This document shows, piece after piece, positions 55,338-64,000 of a stretch of DNA of 64,000 bases (the first letter of the stretch is position 1; the number at the start of each line of letters is the position of its first letter). This DNA is from Methyloversatilis discipulorum (GTDB lineage: Bacteria > Pseudomonadota > Gammaproteobacteria > Burkholderiales > Rhodocyclaceae). The DNA lies in the NCBI RefSeq assembly GCF_000527135.1, contig NZ_AZUP01000001.1, positions 1,860,001 through 1,924,000 on the forward strand. Reading direction: 5' to 3'. The notes under the pieces are model-generated. The model did no database searches and had not been told where the DNA came from. It saw only the letters and a list, made by a program, of their open reading frames with translations. The position numbers were made by a program, and so were the translations under genes.

Positions 55338-57452
55338 TTACATCCTCCATTCGATGCCGGCATAGACGGCGCGGCCGTCACCCGGCAGGTAGACGTTGCG
55401 CGCACCGGCGGCCAGCGCACTGAAATCGCGCACCACACTGGTGGTGGCGGCATAACGGCGGTCACCGAGATTGCGTCCCTCGATGAACCAGGACAGCTGA
55501 CGGCCGAGCTGCTGCTGCAGCCGCAGGCCGAAGATGGCGTAGTCGTCGGCGAATTCGGTATTCGCCATGTCCACCGCATAGCGCTGCGGCGACCACTCGG
55601 CATTCACCGCCACCTTCAGCGGACCGCCCGGCGCACCGGCGAAGCGGTAGCCCAGTTCGCCGCGGAACAGCGTGCGCGGCACGCCGGGCAGGCGGTTGTC
55701 ACCGAACAGCGCGTCATCGTCGAAACGGAAGTCGTTGTAGAGCAGCGCCTGACGCCACTCGAAACCGCCGCCGAACTGGCCGTTGGCGGCGAACTCGACA
55801 CCACGGTGCAGCGTGCGCGGCACGTTCAGCGTGGTGTTGACCGGCGTACCGCCGAGATTCAAGGAATAGGCCAGCAGTTCGTCGGTCACCTTGGCACGGT
55901 AGAGCGCGAGATCGACGGCACCCCAGCCGAAGCTGCCGCGGCCACCCACTTCCCACGTGGTCGCACGCTGCGCGCGCAGCGAATCGATCACCGCGGCGCC
56001 ACCGGTCAGTTCGCCGAAGGACGGCGGCTCGAAGCTGCGCGACACGTTGCCGAACAGTTGCACCGCCGGCGACAGATCGTGGCGAAGGCCGAACTTCGGG
56101 CTCCAGCCCTCGTAGGAACCGCTGAAGCTCTCGTCGGCACCACCGCAGACCAGCGGACCGCCGGTAAAGCACAGGTCGCGGCTGCGCCGGCGCGCGTTCG
56201 TGTACTGCGTACCGACCACCGCCGTCCAGCCCGGCACGAAGGTGAACTGGTCCTCGACATAGGCTTCGAGGTTGCGGGCCGACGTATCGAACTTGTTGGT
56301 GCGCGCGCCGCGCGTGCCGCCGATGTTCACCCAGCGGTCGTCGTCGGTGTCGCCGCGCGAACTCGCCAGGCCGGCAACCAGCCGGTTCGGCCGGCCCGCC
56401 AGCGTACCGTCCGACACCATGCGCAGTTCGGCGCCGAAGTCCTTGCTGCGCTGGTCGAGCACCTGGAAGATCGGGTGGAACAGGTCCTTGTCGGCGTAGT
56501 AGGCGGACAGCTCGAAGCGCAGACCGTCGGCCGCCTGCCAGACGGTGCGATTGGACACGCGCCACAGATCGATGTCGCGCTTCTGGTTGCCGGTGATGTT
56601 GCCGGCGGCCGCCTGGCGCGGGTTGTCGCGCAGCTGGGCGCGCGTCAGGTTGCCCGGCAGTTCCGAATCGCTCTGCGCGGCCTGCACGAAGAAGCGTGTT
56701 TCCAGCGACGGCGCGAGCAGCATGCCGATATTGCCGACCACGCGCTGCGTGTCCTGCCGCGCATGGTCGCGGAAGCCATCCTGGGCAAAGCTGGTCGCAC
56801 TGAAGTAGCCATCGACGCGGCCGGCCGCGAAACCGCCGGCCAGCTGGCTGCGCAGATAGCCGAAGGCGCCGGTCTCGGCGCGCACCGTCAGTGCCGGCGC
56901 GTCGTGGCCGGTCGGCGATACATAGTTGATCGCCCCGCCCAGCGTGCTCGATCCGTATTGCAGCGCATTGGCGCCGCGCCACACTTCGATGTAGCGCGTG
57001 GCCAGCGGCTCCAGCACCTGGAAATCGCCCCCACCGTCGGCCAGATTGATCGGCACGCCGTCCTGCATCAACTTGATGCCGCGCAGGTGGAAGGTGCGCT
57101 GCAATCCGGAGCCGCGGATCGACAGGCGCGACTCCTCCGAGCCGAAGCGCGGCTGCACGAATACGCCGGCGCTGTAACCCAGCGCGTCCTGCAGTGTCGA
57201 TACACGGGCGTCGCGAAAGCTGGCGGCGTCGATCACCGCTGCGCCGCCCGGCGTCAGGGCGAGCGCCGCACGCGCCTCGTCGATGCTGGGCAAGGTGGCG
57301 GCGTCGGTGCGCCGCGCCTCGACGCGTACGGCGGGCAACTGCAGCGTGCCGTCGGCGAAAACAGCCGGTGCGGCCGCCAGCGCGGCCAGGGCGAGAGGAA
57401 TACGCTTGAGACGCGTGCGCGCAGGCGCGGTCGCGTGGAACGACAGGAACAT
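55338..57452 (-). CDS. TonB-dependent receptor
   Basis: A 704-residue outer-membrane receptor with signal peptide (ending near VFADG), plug (about 40-170, with SRLSIRGSGLQRTFHLRGIK) and a barrel that ends YAGIEWRM. The terminal residue is Met, not the usual Phe. It resembles receptors of the group that lie with DUF2946 and YcnI, thought to carry copper or a copper-ligand complex. Ligand not established. A long arm near SPTGHDAPALTV faces the plug exit. Confidence 0.88.
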   Translation of the reverse strand: MFLSFHATAPARTRLKRIPLALAALAAAPAVFADGTLQLPAVRVEARRTDAATLPSIDEARAALALTPGGAAVIDAASFRDARVSTLQDALGYSAGVFVQPRFGSEESRLSIRGSGLQRTFHLRGIKLMQDGVPINLADGGGDFQVLEPLATRYIEVWRGANALQYGSSTLGGAINYVSPTGHDAPALTVRAETGAFGYLRSQLAGGFAAGRVDGYFSATSFAQDGFRDHARQDTQRVVGNIGMLLAPSLETRFFVQAAQSDSELPGNLTRAQLRDNPRQAAAGNITGNQKRDIDLWRVSNRTVWQAADGLRFELSAYYADKDLFHPIFQVLDQRSKDFGAELRMVSDGTLAGRPNRLVAGLASSRGDTDDDRWVNIGGTRGARTNKFDTSARNLEAYVEDQFTFVPGWTAVVGTQYTNARRRSRDLCFTGGPLVCGGADESFSGSYEGWSPKFGLRHDLSPAVQLFGNVSRSFEPPSFGELTGGAAVIDSLRAQRATTWEVGGRGSFGWGAVDLALYRAKVTDELLAYSLNLGGTPVNTTLNVPRTLHRGVEFAANGQFGGGFEWRQALLYNDFRFDDDALFGDNRLPGVPRTLFRGELGYRFAGAPGGPLKVAVNAEWSPQRYAVDMANTEFADDYAIFGLRLQQQLGRQLSWFIEGRNLGDRRYAATTSVVRDFSALAAGARNVYLPGDGRAVYAGIEWRM

Positions 57453-57556
57453 GACGGTACTTTCGGATGGAGTGCGTCGCGCCGCGCGCAGGCGCAGGAC
57501 AGCGACACGGAACGCGCGACGGCGATCAGGCTGTCACGCGGACGAAGGCGAGGGAA

Positions 57557-57925
57557 TCAGGCGAGCGCTGGCGGCGCGCGTGGGGAAGGCGCCAGCAGCG
57601 TGGCGGCGGTGACGGCGGCCGAGAGCGTCGGCGGCGGCGCCTGCCGCTCGGCATGCAGCGCGAACACCGCATGCGCCGCTTGCGTCGGCAGCACCGGCAG
57701 CGATTGCGCAACGCACCAGGGGCAATGACCGGCTTTGCCGCCTTCGTCGTCACCCTGTTCCGCGGCCGATGCCGATCCGATGCCGAAAGCGGTACAGATC
57801 TGCGCGATGCCGGTCGGATCGGCCGACTGCTGCCAGCGCATCAGCGTAGGCAGCAGCGCCTGCGCGCACACTGCGAACAGCGCGAGCATCAGGGCGAGGC
57901 GGAAACGGGGGCGGGCGGGCGACAT
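57557..57925 (-). CDS. DUF2946 family protein
   Basis: A 122-residue protein with an N-terminal signal or anchor helix (LALMLALFAVCAQALLPTL) and the HCPWC motif, with GHCPWCVAQ, that marks DUF2946. The paired Cys and His suggest metal or redox function. The ATG at 57925 (MSPARPRFRL) is the family start; the longer frame upstream is Arg-rich. First gene of the DUF2946-TonB receptor-YcnI operon. Confidence 0.85.
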   Translation of the reverse strand: MSPARPRFRLALMLALFAVCAQALLPTLMRWQQSADPTGIAQICTAFGIGSASAAEQGDDEGGKAGHCPWCVAQSLPVLPTQAAHAVFALHAERQAPPPTLSAAVTAATLLAPSPRAPPALA

Positions 57926-58055
57926 GGGCGCGGATGGTAGCCCGCGAGCGCCCCGCCGTGCAACACAGGCGGCCGGCGCACGCTGCATGCGTTAACATGT
58001 CGCGTCCGGCGCTGCCGCGCCCTGGTCCGAGTTACGCCAGAAAGTCCCCTTACTG

Positions 58056-59393
58056 ATGATCCGAAAGTTGCTGCGCCGGATATTCCGTCGCCCCGAAGAC
58101 AACGCCCGTACGCAGGCCGCGAGCAGCGGCCCTGTTCATATTCCGCGCGCACAGCACGGCATCGCACGCGAACAGCTGCTGCCGGCGGCGCGCAAGGTGT
58201 GCGATTCGCTGCAGGCAGAGGGCTACCAGGCCTATGTGGTCGGTGGCGCGGTACGCGACCTGATCGCCGGAATCGAACCCAAGGATTTCGACGTCGCAAC
58301 CAGTGCCACGCCGGAACAGGTGACCGCGGTGTTCCGCCGCGCACGCATGATCGGCCGCCGCTTCAAGATCGTGCATGTCATGTTCGGCCGCGACGTGATC
58401 GAGGTCACCACCTTCCGCGGCGACTCCGAGGCGGTGACCGACGAGCACGGCCGCATCCTGCACGACAATGTGTTCGGCACGATGGAAGAGGATGCCGCGC
58501 GCCGCGATTTCACGGTCAATGCGCTGTACTACGACCCGGCGACCGAAACCGTCGTCGACTTCCACCACGGCGTGGCCGACCTGAAGCAGAAGACCTTGCG
58601 CATGATCGGTGATGCGCCGCGCCGCTACCGCGAAGACCCGGTGCGCATGCTGCGCGCGGTGCGGCTGGCTGCCAAGCTCGGTCTGGTGATCGATCCCGAC
58701 GCGCGCGAGCCGATACGGTCGATGGCCAGCCTGCTCGAAAACGTGCCGCCGGCCCGCCTGTTCGACGAAATGCTGAAGCTGCTGACCAGCGGCCACGCGG
58801 TGCGCTGCGTGCGCCAGCTGCGCGAGGACGGCCTGCACCACGGCCTGCTGCCGCTACTCGACGTCATTCTCGAACAGCCGATGGGCGAACGCTTCGTCAT
58901 GCTGTCGCTGGAGCGCACCGACGAGCGCGTGCGCGAGGGCAAATCGATCTCGCCCGGCTTCCTGTTCGCCACGCTGCTGTGGCACGAAGTGCTGGCCGAC
59001 TGGGAGAAGCGCAAGCAGGCAGGCGAACCGTCGATCCCGGCGATGTTCGAGGCGATGAGCGCAGTGCTCGACCAGCAGGCGGAGAAGCTCGCCATCACGC
59101 GGCGCATCGCCACCGACATCAAGGACATCTGGCTGCTGCAGCCGCGCTTCGAACAACGCGCCGGCAAGCGCCCCTACCGCCTGCTCGAACTGCCGCGCTT
59201 CCGCGCCGCCTACGACTTCCTGCTGCTGCGGGCGGGAAGCGGAGAGGTTGAACAGGAGCTGGCCGACTGGTGGACCGACTTCGCCGCCGCCGACGGCCCG
59301 ACCCGCGAATCGATGCTGCGCCCGGAAGAGGCGCCGAAGAAGCGCCGCCGCCCGCGGCGCAAACCGACGGCCGGTGCGGCCGCGGCCGAGTGA
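58056..59393 (+). CDS. pcnB: Poly(A) polymerase I
   Basis: A 445-residue nucleotidyltransferase of the tRNA nucleotidyltransferase/poly(A) polymerase class. The catalytic head is YQAYVVGGAVRDLIAG with the metal-binding acidic pair KDFDVATSA, then RRFKIVHVMFGRDVIEV and RRDFTVNAL. The Arg-rich C-terminus ends in KKRRRPRRKPTAG, as in proteobacterial PcnB. Adds poly(A) tails that speed RNA decay. Its TGA overlaps the next ATG by one base. Confidence 0.95.
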   Translation: MIRKLLRRIFRRPEDNARTQAASSGPVHIPRAQHGIAREQLLPAARKVCDSLQAEGYQAYVVGGAVRDLIAGIEPKDFDVATSATPEQVTAVFRRARMIGRRFKIVHVMFGRDVIEVTTFRGDSEAVTDEHGRILHDNVFGTMEEDAARRDFTVNALYYDPATETVVDFHHGVADLKQKTLRMIGDAPRRYREDPVRMLRAVRLAAKLGLVIDPDAREPIRSMASLLENVPPARLFDEMLKLLTSGHAVRCVRQLREDGLHHGLLPLLDVILEQPMGERFVMLSLERTDERVREGKSISPGFLFATLLWHEVLADWEKRKQAGEPSIPAMFEAMSAVLDQQAEKLAITRRIATDIKDIWLLQPRFEQRAGKRPYRLLELPRFRAAYDFLLLRAGSGEVEQELADWWTDFAAADGPTRESMLRPEEAPKKRRRPRRKPTAGAAAAE

Positions 59394-59743
59394 TGCTGCC
59401 GCAGTTGCCTGCATGGACACAGGCGGCCGGCCTGCTTGTCGCGTCCAACGTATTCATGACCTTCGCGTGGTACGCGCACCTGCGCGACCTGAACCACCGT
59501 CCGTGGTGGTACGCCGCCCTGTTCTCGTGGGGCATTGCGCTGTTCGAATACCTGCTGCAGGTGCCGGCCAACCGCATCGGCCACACGCAGCTGTCACTCG
59601 GTCAGCTCAAGATCATGCAGGAGGTGATCACGCTGAGCGTGTTCGTGCCTTTCGCCGTGTTCTACATGAACGAACCGCTCAAGCTTGACTATCTGTGGGC
59701 CGCGCTGTGTATGCTGGGCGCGGTGTATTTCATCTTCCGCTGA
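59393..59743 (+). CDS. DUF486 (DMT-like) small membrane protein
   Basis: A 116-residue protein with four hydrophobic helices ([67 protein letters not shown]), the DUF486 layout of small drug/metabolite-type proteins. Transport role unproven. Translationally coupled to pcnB by TGATG. In other betaproteobacteria folK often follows pcnB; that gene is absent here. Confidence 0.88.
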   Translation: MLPQLPAWTQAAGLLVASNVFMTFAWYAHLRDLNHRPWWYAALFSWGIALFEYLLQVPANRIGHTQLSLGQLKIMQEVITLSVFVPFAVFYMNEPLKLDYLWAALCMLGAVYFIFR

Positions 59744-59779
59744 TCCCCGGATCCGCTTCCTCGACCGGAATTCCCATCG

Positions 59780-60418
59780 ATGCTGGACAAGGCACGCTAC
59801 ATCGTCGTCGAAGGGCCCATAGGCGTGGGCAAGACCTCGCTGGCCCGCCGGCTGGCCGACCACCTGCAGGCGCCGACGCTGTTCGAGAAGCCGGAAGAGA
59901 ATCCCTTCCTCGGCCGCTTCTACCAGAACATGGAGCGCTACGCGCTGCAGACCCAGCTGTTCTTCCTGTTCCAGCGCATGGAACAGCTGCGCGAGGTGAT
60001 GCAGGACGACCTGTTCTCCGGCCGCCTGGTGGCCGACTTCCTGATCGACAAGGACCCGCTGTTCGCGTCGATGAACCTGACCGACGACGAGTACGCGCTG
60101 TACCGGCAGATCTACGCTTCGCTGAAGCTGCAGGCGCCGGCACCGGATCTGGTGATCTACCTGCAGGCCGACGCCGACACGCTGGCCGAGCGCGTGCGCA
60201 GGCGTGGCCTCGACGCCGAACGGCGCATCAGCGAGAGCTATCTGGCCCGCGTAGTCGAGCGCTATGCGCGCTTCTTCTACCAGTACGACGCCAGCCCGCT
60301 GTTCATCGTCAACGCCGAGGAACTGAACCCGGTCGACAGCGACGACGACTTTGCGCTGCTGGTCGAGCGGCTCGGCCAGATGCGCTCCTTCCGCGAATTT
60401 TTCGGATACGCCTCATGA
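59780..60418 (+). CDS. Deoxynucleoside kinase (dGK/dCK-like)
   Basis: A 212-residue P-loop kinase. Walker A is [17 protein letters not shown], and the lid and substrate regions are seen near [14 protein letters not shown] and the DERR-like [11 protein letters not shown]. Phosphorylates deoxynucleosides, salvaging DNA precursors. It sits between pcnB and panB and its stop overlaps the panB start by four bases. Confidence 0.92.
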   Translation: MLDKARYIVVEGPIGVGKTSLARRLADHLQAPTLFEKPEENPFLGRFYQNMERYALQTQLFFLFQRMEQLREVMQDDLFSGRLVADFLIDKDPLFASMNLTDDEYALYRQIYASLKLQAPAPDLVIYLQADADTLAERVRRRGLDAERRISESYLARVVERYARFFYQYDASPLFIVNAEELNPVDSDDDFALLVERLGQMRSFREFFGYAS

Positions 60419-61251
60419 CCTATATGCGCGACACCGACCCGGCGCGCCGCCCGGTCACGCTGAACACCCTGCTGCGCATGCGTGCGAACGCCGAGCCGAT
60501 CGCCATGCTCACCTGCTACGACTCGACCTTCGCCGCCGTGTGCGATGCCGCCGGCGCCGAGGTACTGCTGGTCGGCGACTCGCTCGGCAACGTGCTGCAG
60601 GGCCACGACACCACGCTGCCGGTCACGCTCAACGACATGGCCTATCACACCGGCTGCGTCGCCCGCGGTCTGGCCAACGTCGGCGGTCGCGCCTTCCTGA
60701 TCACCGACCTGCCCTTCGGCAGCTATCAGGAGACGCGCGAACAGGCGATGCGCTCGTCGGTGCAGCTGATGACCGCCGGCGCACAGATGGTGAAACTCGA
60801 AGGCGGCGCCCACATGGCCGACACCGTGCGCTTCCTGGTCGAGCGCGGCGTGCCGGTGTGCGCCCACCTCGGCCTGACGCCGCAATCGGTGCATCAGCTC
60901 GGCGGCTACCGTGCCCAGGGCGTGACCGACGCCGCCGCCGCCCGGCTGCTGCAGGACGCGAAGGAACTCGAGCAGGCCGGCGCAACCATGATGGTGCTCG
61001 AAATGGTGCCGGCCCGCCTTGCCGCCGACGTGACCGCGAGCACGCAGCTGATCACGATAGGCATCGGTGCCGGCGTCGACTGCAGCGGCCAGGTGCTGGT
61101 GCTGCACGACGTGCTCGGCCTGTTCCCGGGCCGCCGACCGCGCTTCGTGCGCAACTTCATGCCGGGCGCCGACGACGTGCTTGACGCGCTGAGCCGTTAC
61201 GTTGCCGCGGTCAAGGACCGCAGCTTCCCCGGCCCCGAACACTGCTACTGA
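60415..61251 (+). CDS. panB: 3-methyl-2-oxobutanoate hydroxymethyltransferase
   Basis: A 278-residue enzyme for the first step of pantothenate synthesis, adding a hydroxymethyl group from methylene-THF to ketoisovalerate. [16 protein letters not shown] and [19 protein letters not shown] hold the Mg-binding acidic residues; KLEGG and [17 protein letters not shown] follow. The ATG at 60415 overlaps the kinase stop by four bases. Confidence 0.96.
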   Translation: MTYMRDTDPARRPVTLNTLLRMRANAEPIAMLTCYDSTFAAVCDAAGAEVLLVGDSLGNVLQGHDTTLPVTLNDMAYHTGCVARGLANVGGRAFLITDLPFGSYQETREQAMRSSVQLMTAGAQMVKLEGGAHMADTVRFLVERGVPVCAHLGLTPQSVHQLGGYRAQGVTDAAAARLLQDAKELEQAGATMMVLEMVPARLAADVTASTQLITIGIGAGVDCSGQVLVLHDVLGLFPGRRPRFVRNFMPGADDVLDALSRYVAAVKDRSFPGPEHCY

Positions 61252-61268
61252 TCACGCGAGTCTCCCCG

Positions 61269-62108
61269 ATGCAGATCCACCCGACCATCGCCGGCCTGCG
61301 CGCCGCGCTCGATGCCGAGCGCGCACGCGGCGCGCGCATCGCCTTCGTGCCCACCATGGGCAATCTGCACGAGGGCCACGCCTCGCTGATGCGTCAGGGA
61401 CGCGACCACGCCGACGTGGTGGTGGCCAGCGTGTTCGTAAACCGGCTTCAGTTCGGCCCGAACGAGGACTTCGACCGCTACCCGCGCACGATGGACGCCG
61501 ACTGTGCCCGCATGCAGGAGGCCGGGGTAGCCCACGTGTTCGCACCATCGGAAAGCGAGCTCTACCCGCAGCCGCAGACGATGCGCGTAGTGCCGGACCC
61601 GGTGCTGGCCGACATCCTCGAAGGCGCCTTCCGCCCCGGTTTCTTCACCGGTGTGGCGACCGTGGTGGCCAAGCTGTTCAACATCGTGCAGCCGCAGGTG
61701 GCCCTGTTCGGCAAGAAGGACTACCAGCAGCTGATGGTGATCCGCCAGCTGGTGCAGCAGATGGCGCTGCCGATCACCATTTTCGGCGGCGAAACGCTGC
61801 GCGCCGACGACGGTCTGGCGCTTTCCTCGCGCAACGGCTACCTGTCGGAGAGAGAACGGGCGCAGGCGGTGCAGCTGTATCAGGCCCTGGTGGCCGCCCG
61901 CGAAGCATTGCGCGCCGGAAACCGTGAATACGCGCGGATCGAGGCCGACACCATGGCGTTTCTCCAGGCCCGTGGCTGGTCTCCACAATATATTGCGGTG
62001 CGACGACAAGCCGACTTACAATCGCCGGCCGCTCACGAATCCAGTCTGGTGATCGTGGCCGCCGCCCTGCTCGGGACGACGCGCCTGATCGACAATCTGG
62101 AAGTGTAG
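61269..62108 (+). CDS. panC: Pantoate-beta-alanine ligase
   Basis: A 279-residue pantothenate synthetase. [18 protein letters not shown] holds the HxGH-type motif; VFGP-like region [13 protein letters not shown] and [13 protein letters not shown] are conserved. Joins pantoate and beta-alanine using ATP. Follows panB after 17 bases. Confidence 0.97.
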   Translation: MQIHPTIAGLRAALDAERARGARIAFVPTMGNLHEGHASLMRQGRDHADVVVASVFVNRLQFGPNEDFDRYPRTMDADCARMQEAGVAHVFAPSESELYPQPQTMRVVPDPVLADILEGAFRPGFFTGVATVVAKLFNIVQPQVALFGKKDYQQLMVIRQLVQQMALPITIFGGETLRADDGLALSSRNGYLSERERAQAVQLYQALVAAREALRAGNREYARIEADTMAFLQARGWSPQYIAVRRQADLQSPAAHESSLVIVAAALLGTTRLIDNLEV

Positions 62109-62214
62109 GTCGCCACGATGCGCTCAAGGCCGGTGGCGTTCCAGTAGCGCACTGTCGTGCACGCCCTTGCGTGCGCGTGTTGTCTGAACAGCGCGATATC
62201 GAAGGAGCGCCCAT

Positions 62215-62598
62215 ATGCAACGCACCATGCTTCAGTCCAAGCTTCACCGGGTCACGACGACGCATTCCGAGCTGCACTACGAGGGCTCCTGTGCGATCGA
62301 CCAGAATCTGCTCGACGCCGCGGACATCCGCGAGTACCAGGCGATCGACATCTACAACGTGACCAACGGCGAGCGTTTCTCGACCTACGCGATCAGCGCC
62401 GAGCGCGGATCCGGCATCATTTCGGTCAATGGCGCGGCAGCGCGCAAGGCCGCCGCTGGCGACCTGCTCATCATCGCCTGCTACGCCCAGTACACCGAAC
62501 TGGAACTGGCCCGCTACGAGCCCAAGCTCGTATACGTCGATGGCAAGAACAACATCGTGAACCAGCGTGGTCACATTCCGGTGCAGATGGCCGGCTGA
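62215..62598 (+). CDS. panD: Aspartate 1-decarboxylase
   Basis: A 127-residue proenzyme. The self-cleavage site is YEGSCAID (G24-S25), which makes the pyruvoyl group. Supplies beta-alanine for panC. Preceded by about 100 bases, so it may have its own promoter. A terminator follows. Confidence 0.97.
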   Translation: MQRTMLQSKLHRVTTTHSELHYEGSCAIDQNLLDAADIREYQAIDIYNVTNGERFSTYAISAERGSGIISVNGAAARKAAAGDLLIIACYAQYTELELARYEPKLVYVDGKNNIVNQRGHIPVQMAG

Positions 62599-62618
62599 TC
62601 CCCGCCCTGCCCGTCGTC

Positions 62619-62643
62619 AAGGCCCGCCCCGTGCGGGCCTTTT
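62619..62643 (+). terminator. Rho-independent terminator after panD
   Basis: AAGGCCCGC-CCCGT-GCGGGCCTTTT, a clear hairpin with T-run, ends the pan transcript. Confidence 0.9.
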
Positions 62644-62693
62644 CATTTGGCCCGATGTGAAACAATGCGGCCTCCCCGCACCTGAACACCGCG

Positions 62694-63572
62694 ATGAACC
62701 TGCACCTGCTCCGCATCTTCCACACCGTCGGCGAACACGCGAGCTTCTCGCGCGCCGCCGAGCACCTCGGCATCAGCCAGCCCGCCGTATCGAAGGCGCT
62801 GCGCGAACTGGAAGACCAGCTCGACGTGGTGCTGATCGAGCGCGGCGCGCGCATCGTGTCGCTGACCGAAGCCGGTCAGGTGCTGTTCGAGTACGCCGGC
62901 GGCATCTTCGCGATGGAACGCGCCGCGCTCGAAGCGCTGCAGGCCTATTCCAACCTGGAGCGCGGTCGCCTGCGCATCGGCGCCAGCATGACGGTGGCCG
63001 GTTACTGGCTGCCCGGCTATGTCGCCGACTTCGCCCAGGCGCATCCGGGCATCACGCTGAGCCTGACCAGCGCCAACACGCAGACGGTGGCCGACCGGCT
63101 GCTCGCCTGCGAAGTCGACATCGCGCTGGTCGAGGGCCCGGTCGAGGACGAGCGGATCGAATCACGCCCCTGGCGCGACGAAACCCTGCTCATCGTCGCC
63201 CCGCCCGACAGCGCGCTGGCCAAGGCCGGCACGGTCAGCGCCGCCGACCTGAGCGCCGTCACCTGGGTGGTGCGCGAGCACGGCTCCGGTACCCGCGAGG
63301 TGATGAACCGCTGGCTGGACAAGCTGGGCATCGTGCCGGCGCGCACGATAGAGGCCGGGAGTACCGAGGCGGTCATCCAGACCGTCGCTGCCGGCGGCGG
63401 CGTGTCGATGGTGCCGCGCGTCAGTTCGGCCGACCAGATTGCGCTCGGCAAGGTCGCCACACTGACGCTGCCCGGCGTGCAGCTGACCCGCCAGCTCTAC
63501 CGTCTGCGCCTGCCGCGCCGCCCGCTCAGCCCGGCTGCGCTGGCCTTCGAGGCGATGATCGCGACCGACTGA
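62694..63572 (+). CDS. LysR family transcriptional regulator
   Basis: A 292-residue regulator: HTH (ASFSRAAEHLGISQPAVSKAL about 17-37) and effector domain. The pattern LRIGASMTVAGYWLPGYVADF and REHGSGTREVMNRWL resembles the YeiE/CysL-type group that senses small anions such as sulphite or related sulphur compounds. Target genes are not adjacent in an obvious way. Effector unknown. Confidence 0.92.
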   Translation: MNLHLLRIFHTVGEHASFSRAAEHLGISQPAVSKALRELEDQLDVVLIERGARIVSLTEAGQVLFEYAGGIFAMERAALEALQAYSNLERGRLRIGASMTVAGYWLPGYVADFAQAHPGITLSLTSANTQTVADRLLACEVDIALVEGPVEDERIESRPWRDETLLIVAPPDSALAKAGTVSAADLSAVTWVVREHGSGTREVMNRWLDKLGIVPARTIEAGSTEAVIQTVAAGGGVSMVPRVSSADQIALGKVATLTLPGVQLTRQLYRLRLPRRPLSPAALAFEAMIATD

Positions 63573-63630
63573 CCGAAGAAGCGCGCGCGGACAACACTGC
63601 CGCGCCGAACACCCTTCTTCGGTCATGGTT

Positions 63631-63649
63631 ATTAATACGAATCATTCCT
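63631..63649. promoter_or_regulatory. Possible Fur box
   Basis: ATTAATACGAATCATTCCT matches 11 of 19 bases of the Fur consensus, with the AATCATT half intact. It is 67 bases before a small membrane-protein gene. Suggests iron control, not proved. Confidence 0.5.
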
Positions 63650-63716
63650 GTTCACATACGCAGTTACATGGTGTCTAATTCCGGGCCGAGCAATTGAGTG
63701 GTTTCGGTCCGCAACC

Positions 63717-63983
63717 ATGATTCTTATCGCCATGTTGACGTGCGCGCTGTGTGCCGTCGCCTGTTACATCTGCAGCCCGCGGCAAGTGCTGCTGCACCGC
63801 CGCCCTCCTCTGCCCTGGCGACTTGCCGCCTGCATCGTGCCCGGCGCACTGTCGTTGTGGACATGGGCGGAGGCGCTCGGCCCGGTCGCGGGCCCCTGTG
63901 CCGGACTGGTCGCCTGGATGCTGATGCTCGCCACCCTGCCCTGGGCGCTGCTGTCCGGACAGTCCGCACGGGAGCCCTCGTGA
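63717..63983 (+). CDS. Small membrane protein, DUF3325/DUF3649-like
   Basis: An 88-residue hydrophobic protein with about three helices (LIAMLTCALCAVACYIC, LAACIVPGALSLWTWAEAL, CAGLVAWMLMLATLPWALL). Its size and probable Fur-type site fit the small DUF3325 or DUF3649 proteins that sit in iron/siderophore operons with PepSY proteins. I cannot tell which. Its TGA overlaps the ATG of the next gene by one base. Confidence 0.55.
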   Translation: MILIAMLTCALCAVACYICSPRQVLLHRRPPLPWRLAACIVPGALSLWTWAEALGPVAGPCAGLVAWMLMLATLPWALLSGQSAREPS

Positions 63984-64000
63984 TGTGGGGGCGTTTTGCC
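63983..64000 (+). CDS. Start of next gene in the operon (cut by window end)
   Basis: ATG at 63983 overlaps the previous stop (TGATG) and reads MWGRFA before the window ends. Too short to identify; perhaps a PepSY-type membrane protein if the operon is iron-related. Confidence 0.4.

Overview
The window reads as chromosomal DNA of a GC-rich betaproteobacterium, possibly Rhodocyclales/Methyloversatilis-like (an inference, not tested). The clues are the gene orders ispB-rplU-rpmA-obg-proB, pcnB upstream of panB-panC-panD, ampD-pilR-pilS, class Ia nrdAB under two NrdR boxes, PEP-CTERM proteins and a RegB/RegA redox system. Most of it is core genome with three accessory segments.

Layout. 1-2754: end of an RND pump, an SDR and a DHA2 MFS exporter. 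3074-6667: a single-gene HipA-like kinase (YjjJ type), an SDR and a divergent LysR regulator. 6554-12328: an accessory island with a truncated ribbon-helix-helix antitoxin, an intact Phd/VapC-type toxin-antitoxin pair, a frameshifted DUF4160 gene beside DUF2442, and a 1262-aa protein whose N-terminus looks like an Mrr-type nuclease joined to a STAND-like NTPase and a long helical C-terminus. That last protein is the best candidate for a poorly described defence system. 12438-20698: nrdB, nrdA, ampD, a REP pair, pilR, pilS and a small zinc-ribbon protein.

20975-36996: a surface-glycan locus. It has a TPR/beta-barrel outer-membrane protein and a FecR-domain protein, followed by a glycosyltransferase-methyltransferase fusion, a 1725-aa TPR/SPINDLY/GT2/GT4 fusion, five separate methyltransferases, a WcbI-like protein and a GSCFA protein. 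37199-40990: a small (about 3.7 kb) integrative element in a tRNA-Pro(CGG) gene, with a 59-bp identical direct repeat at each end, a tyrosine recombinase, an excisionase-like HTH protein and one membrane-protein cargo gene. 40944-45145: tRNA-Pro, ispB, rplU, rpmA, obgE and proB.

45170-57925: signalling and metal handling. A NarX-type histidine kinase lies near a LuxR-type regulator and a receiver-only protein. Then come an OprC/NosA-like copper TonB receptor between two PEP-CTERM proteins, RegB/RegA, and a DUF2946-TonB receptor-YcnI operon; together these suggest a copper-acquisition region with redox control. 58056-64000: pcnB, a DUF486 protein, a deoxynucleoside kinase, panB, panC, panD, a LysR regulator, and the start of a probably Fur-controlled membrane-protein operon that runs off the end of the window.
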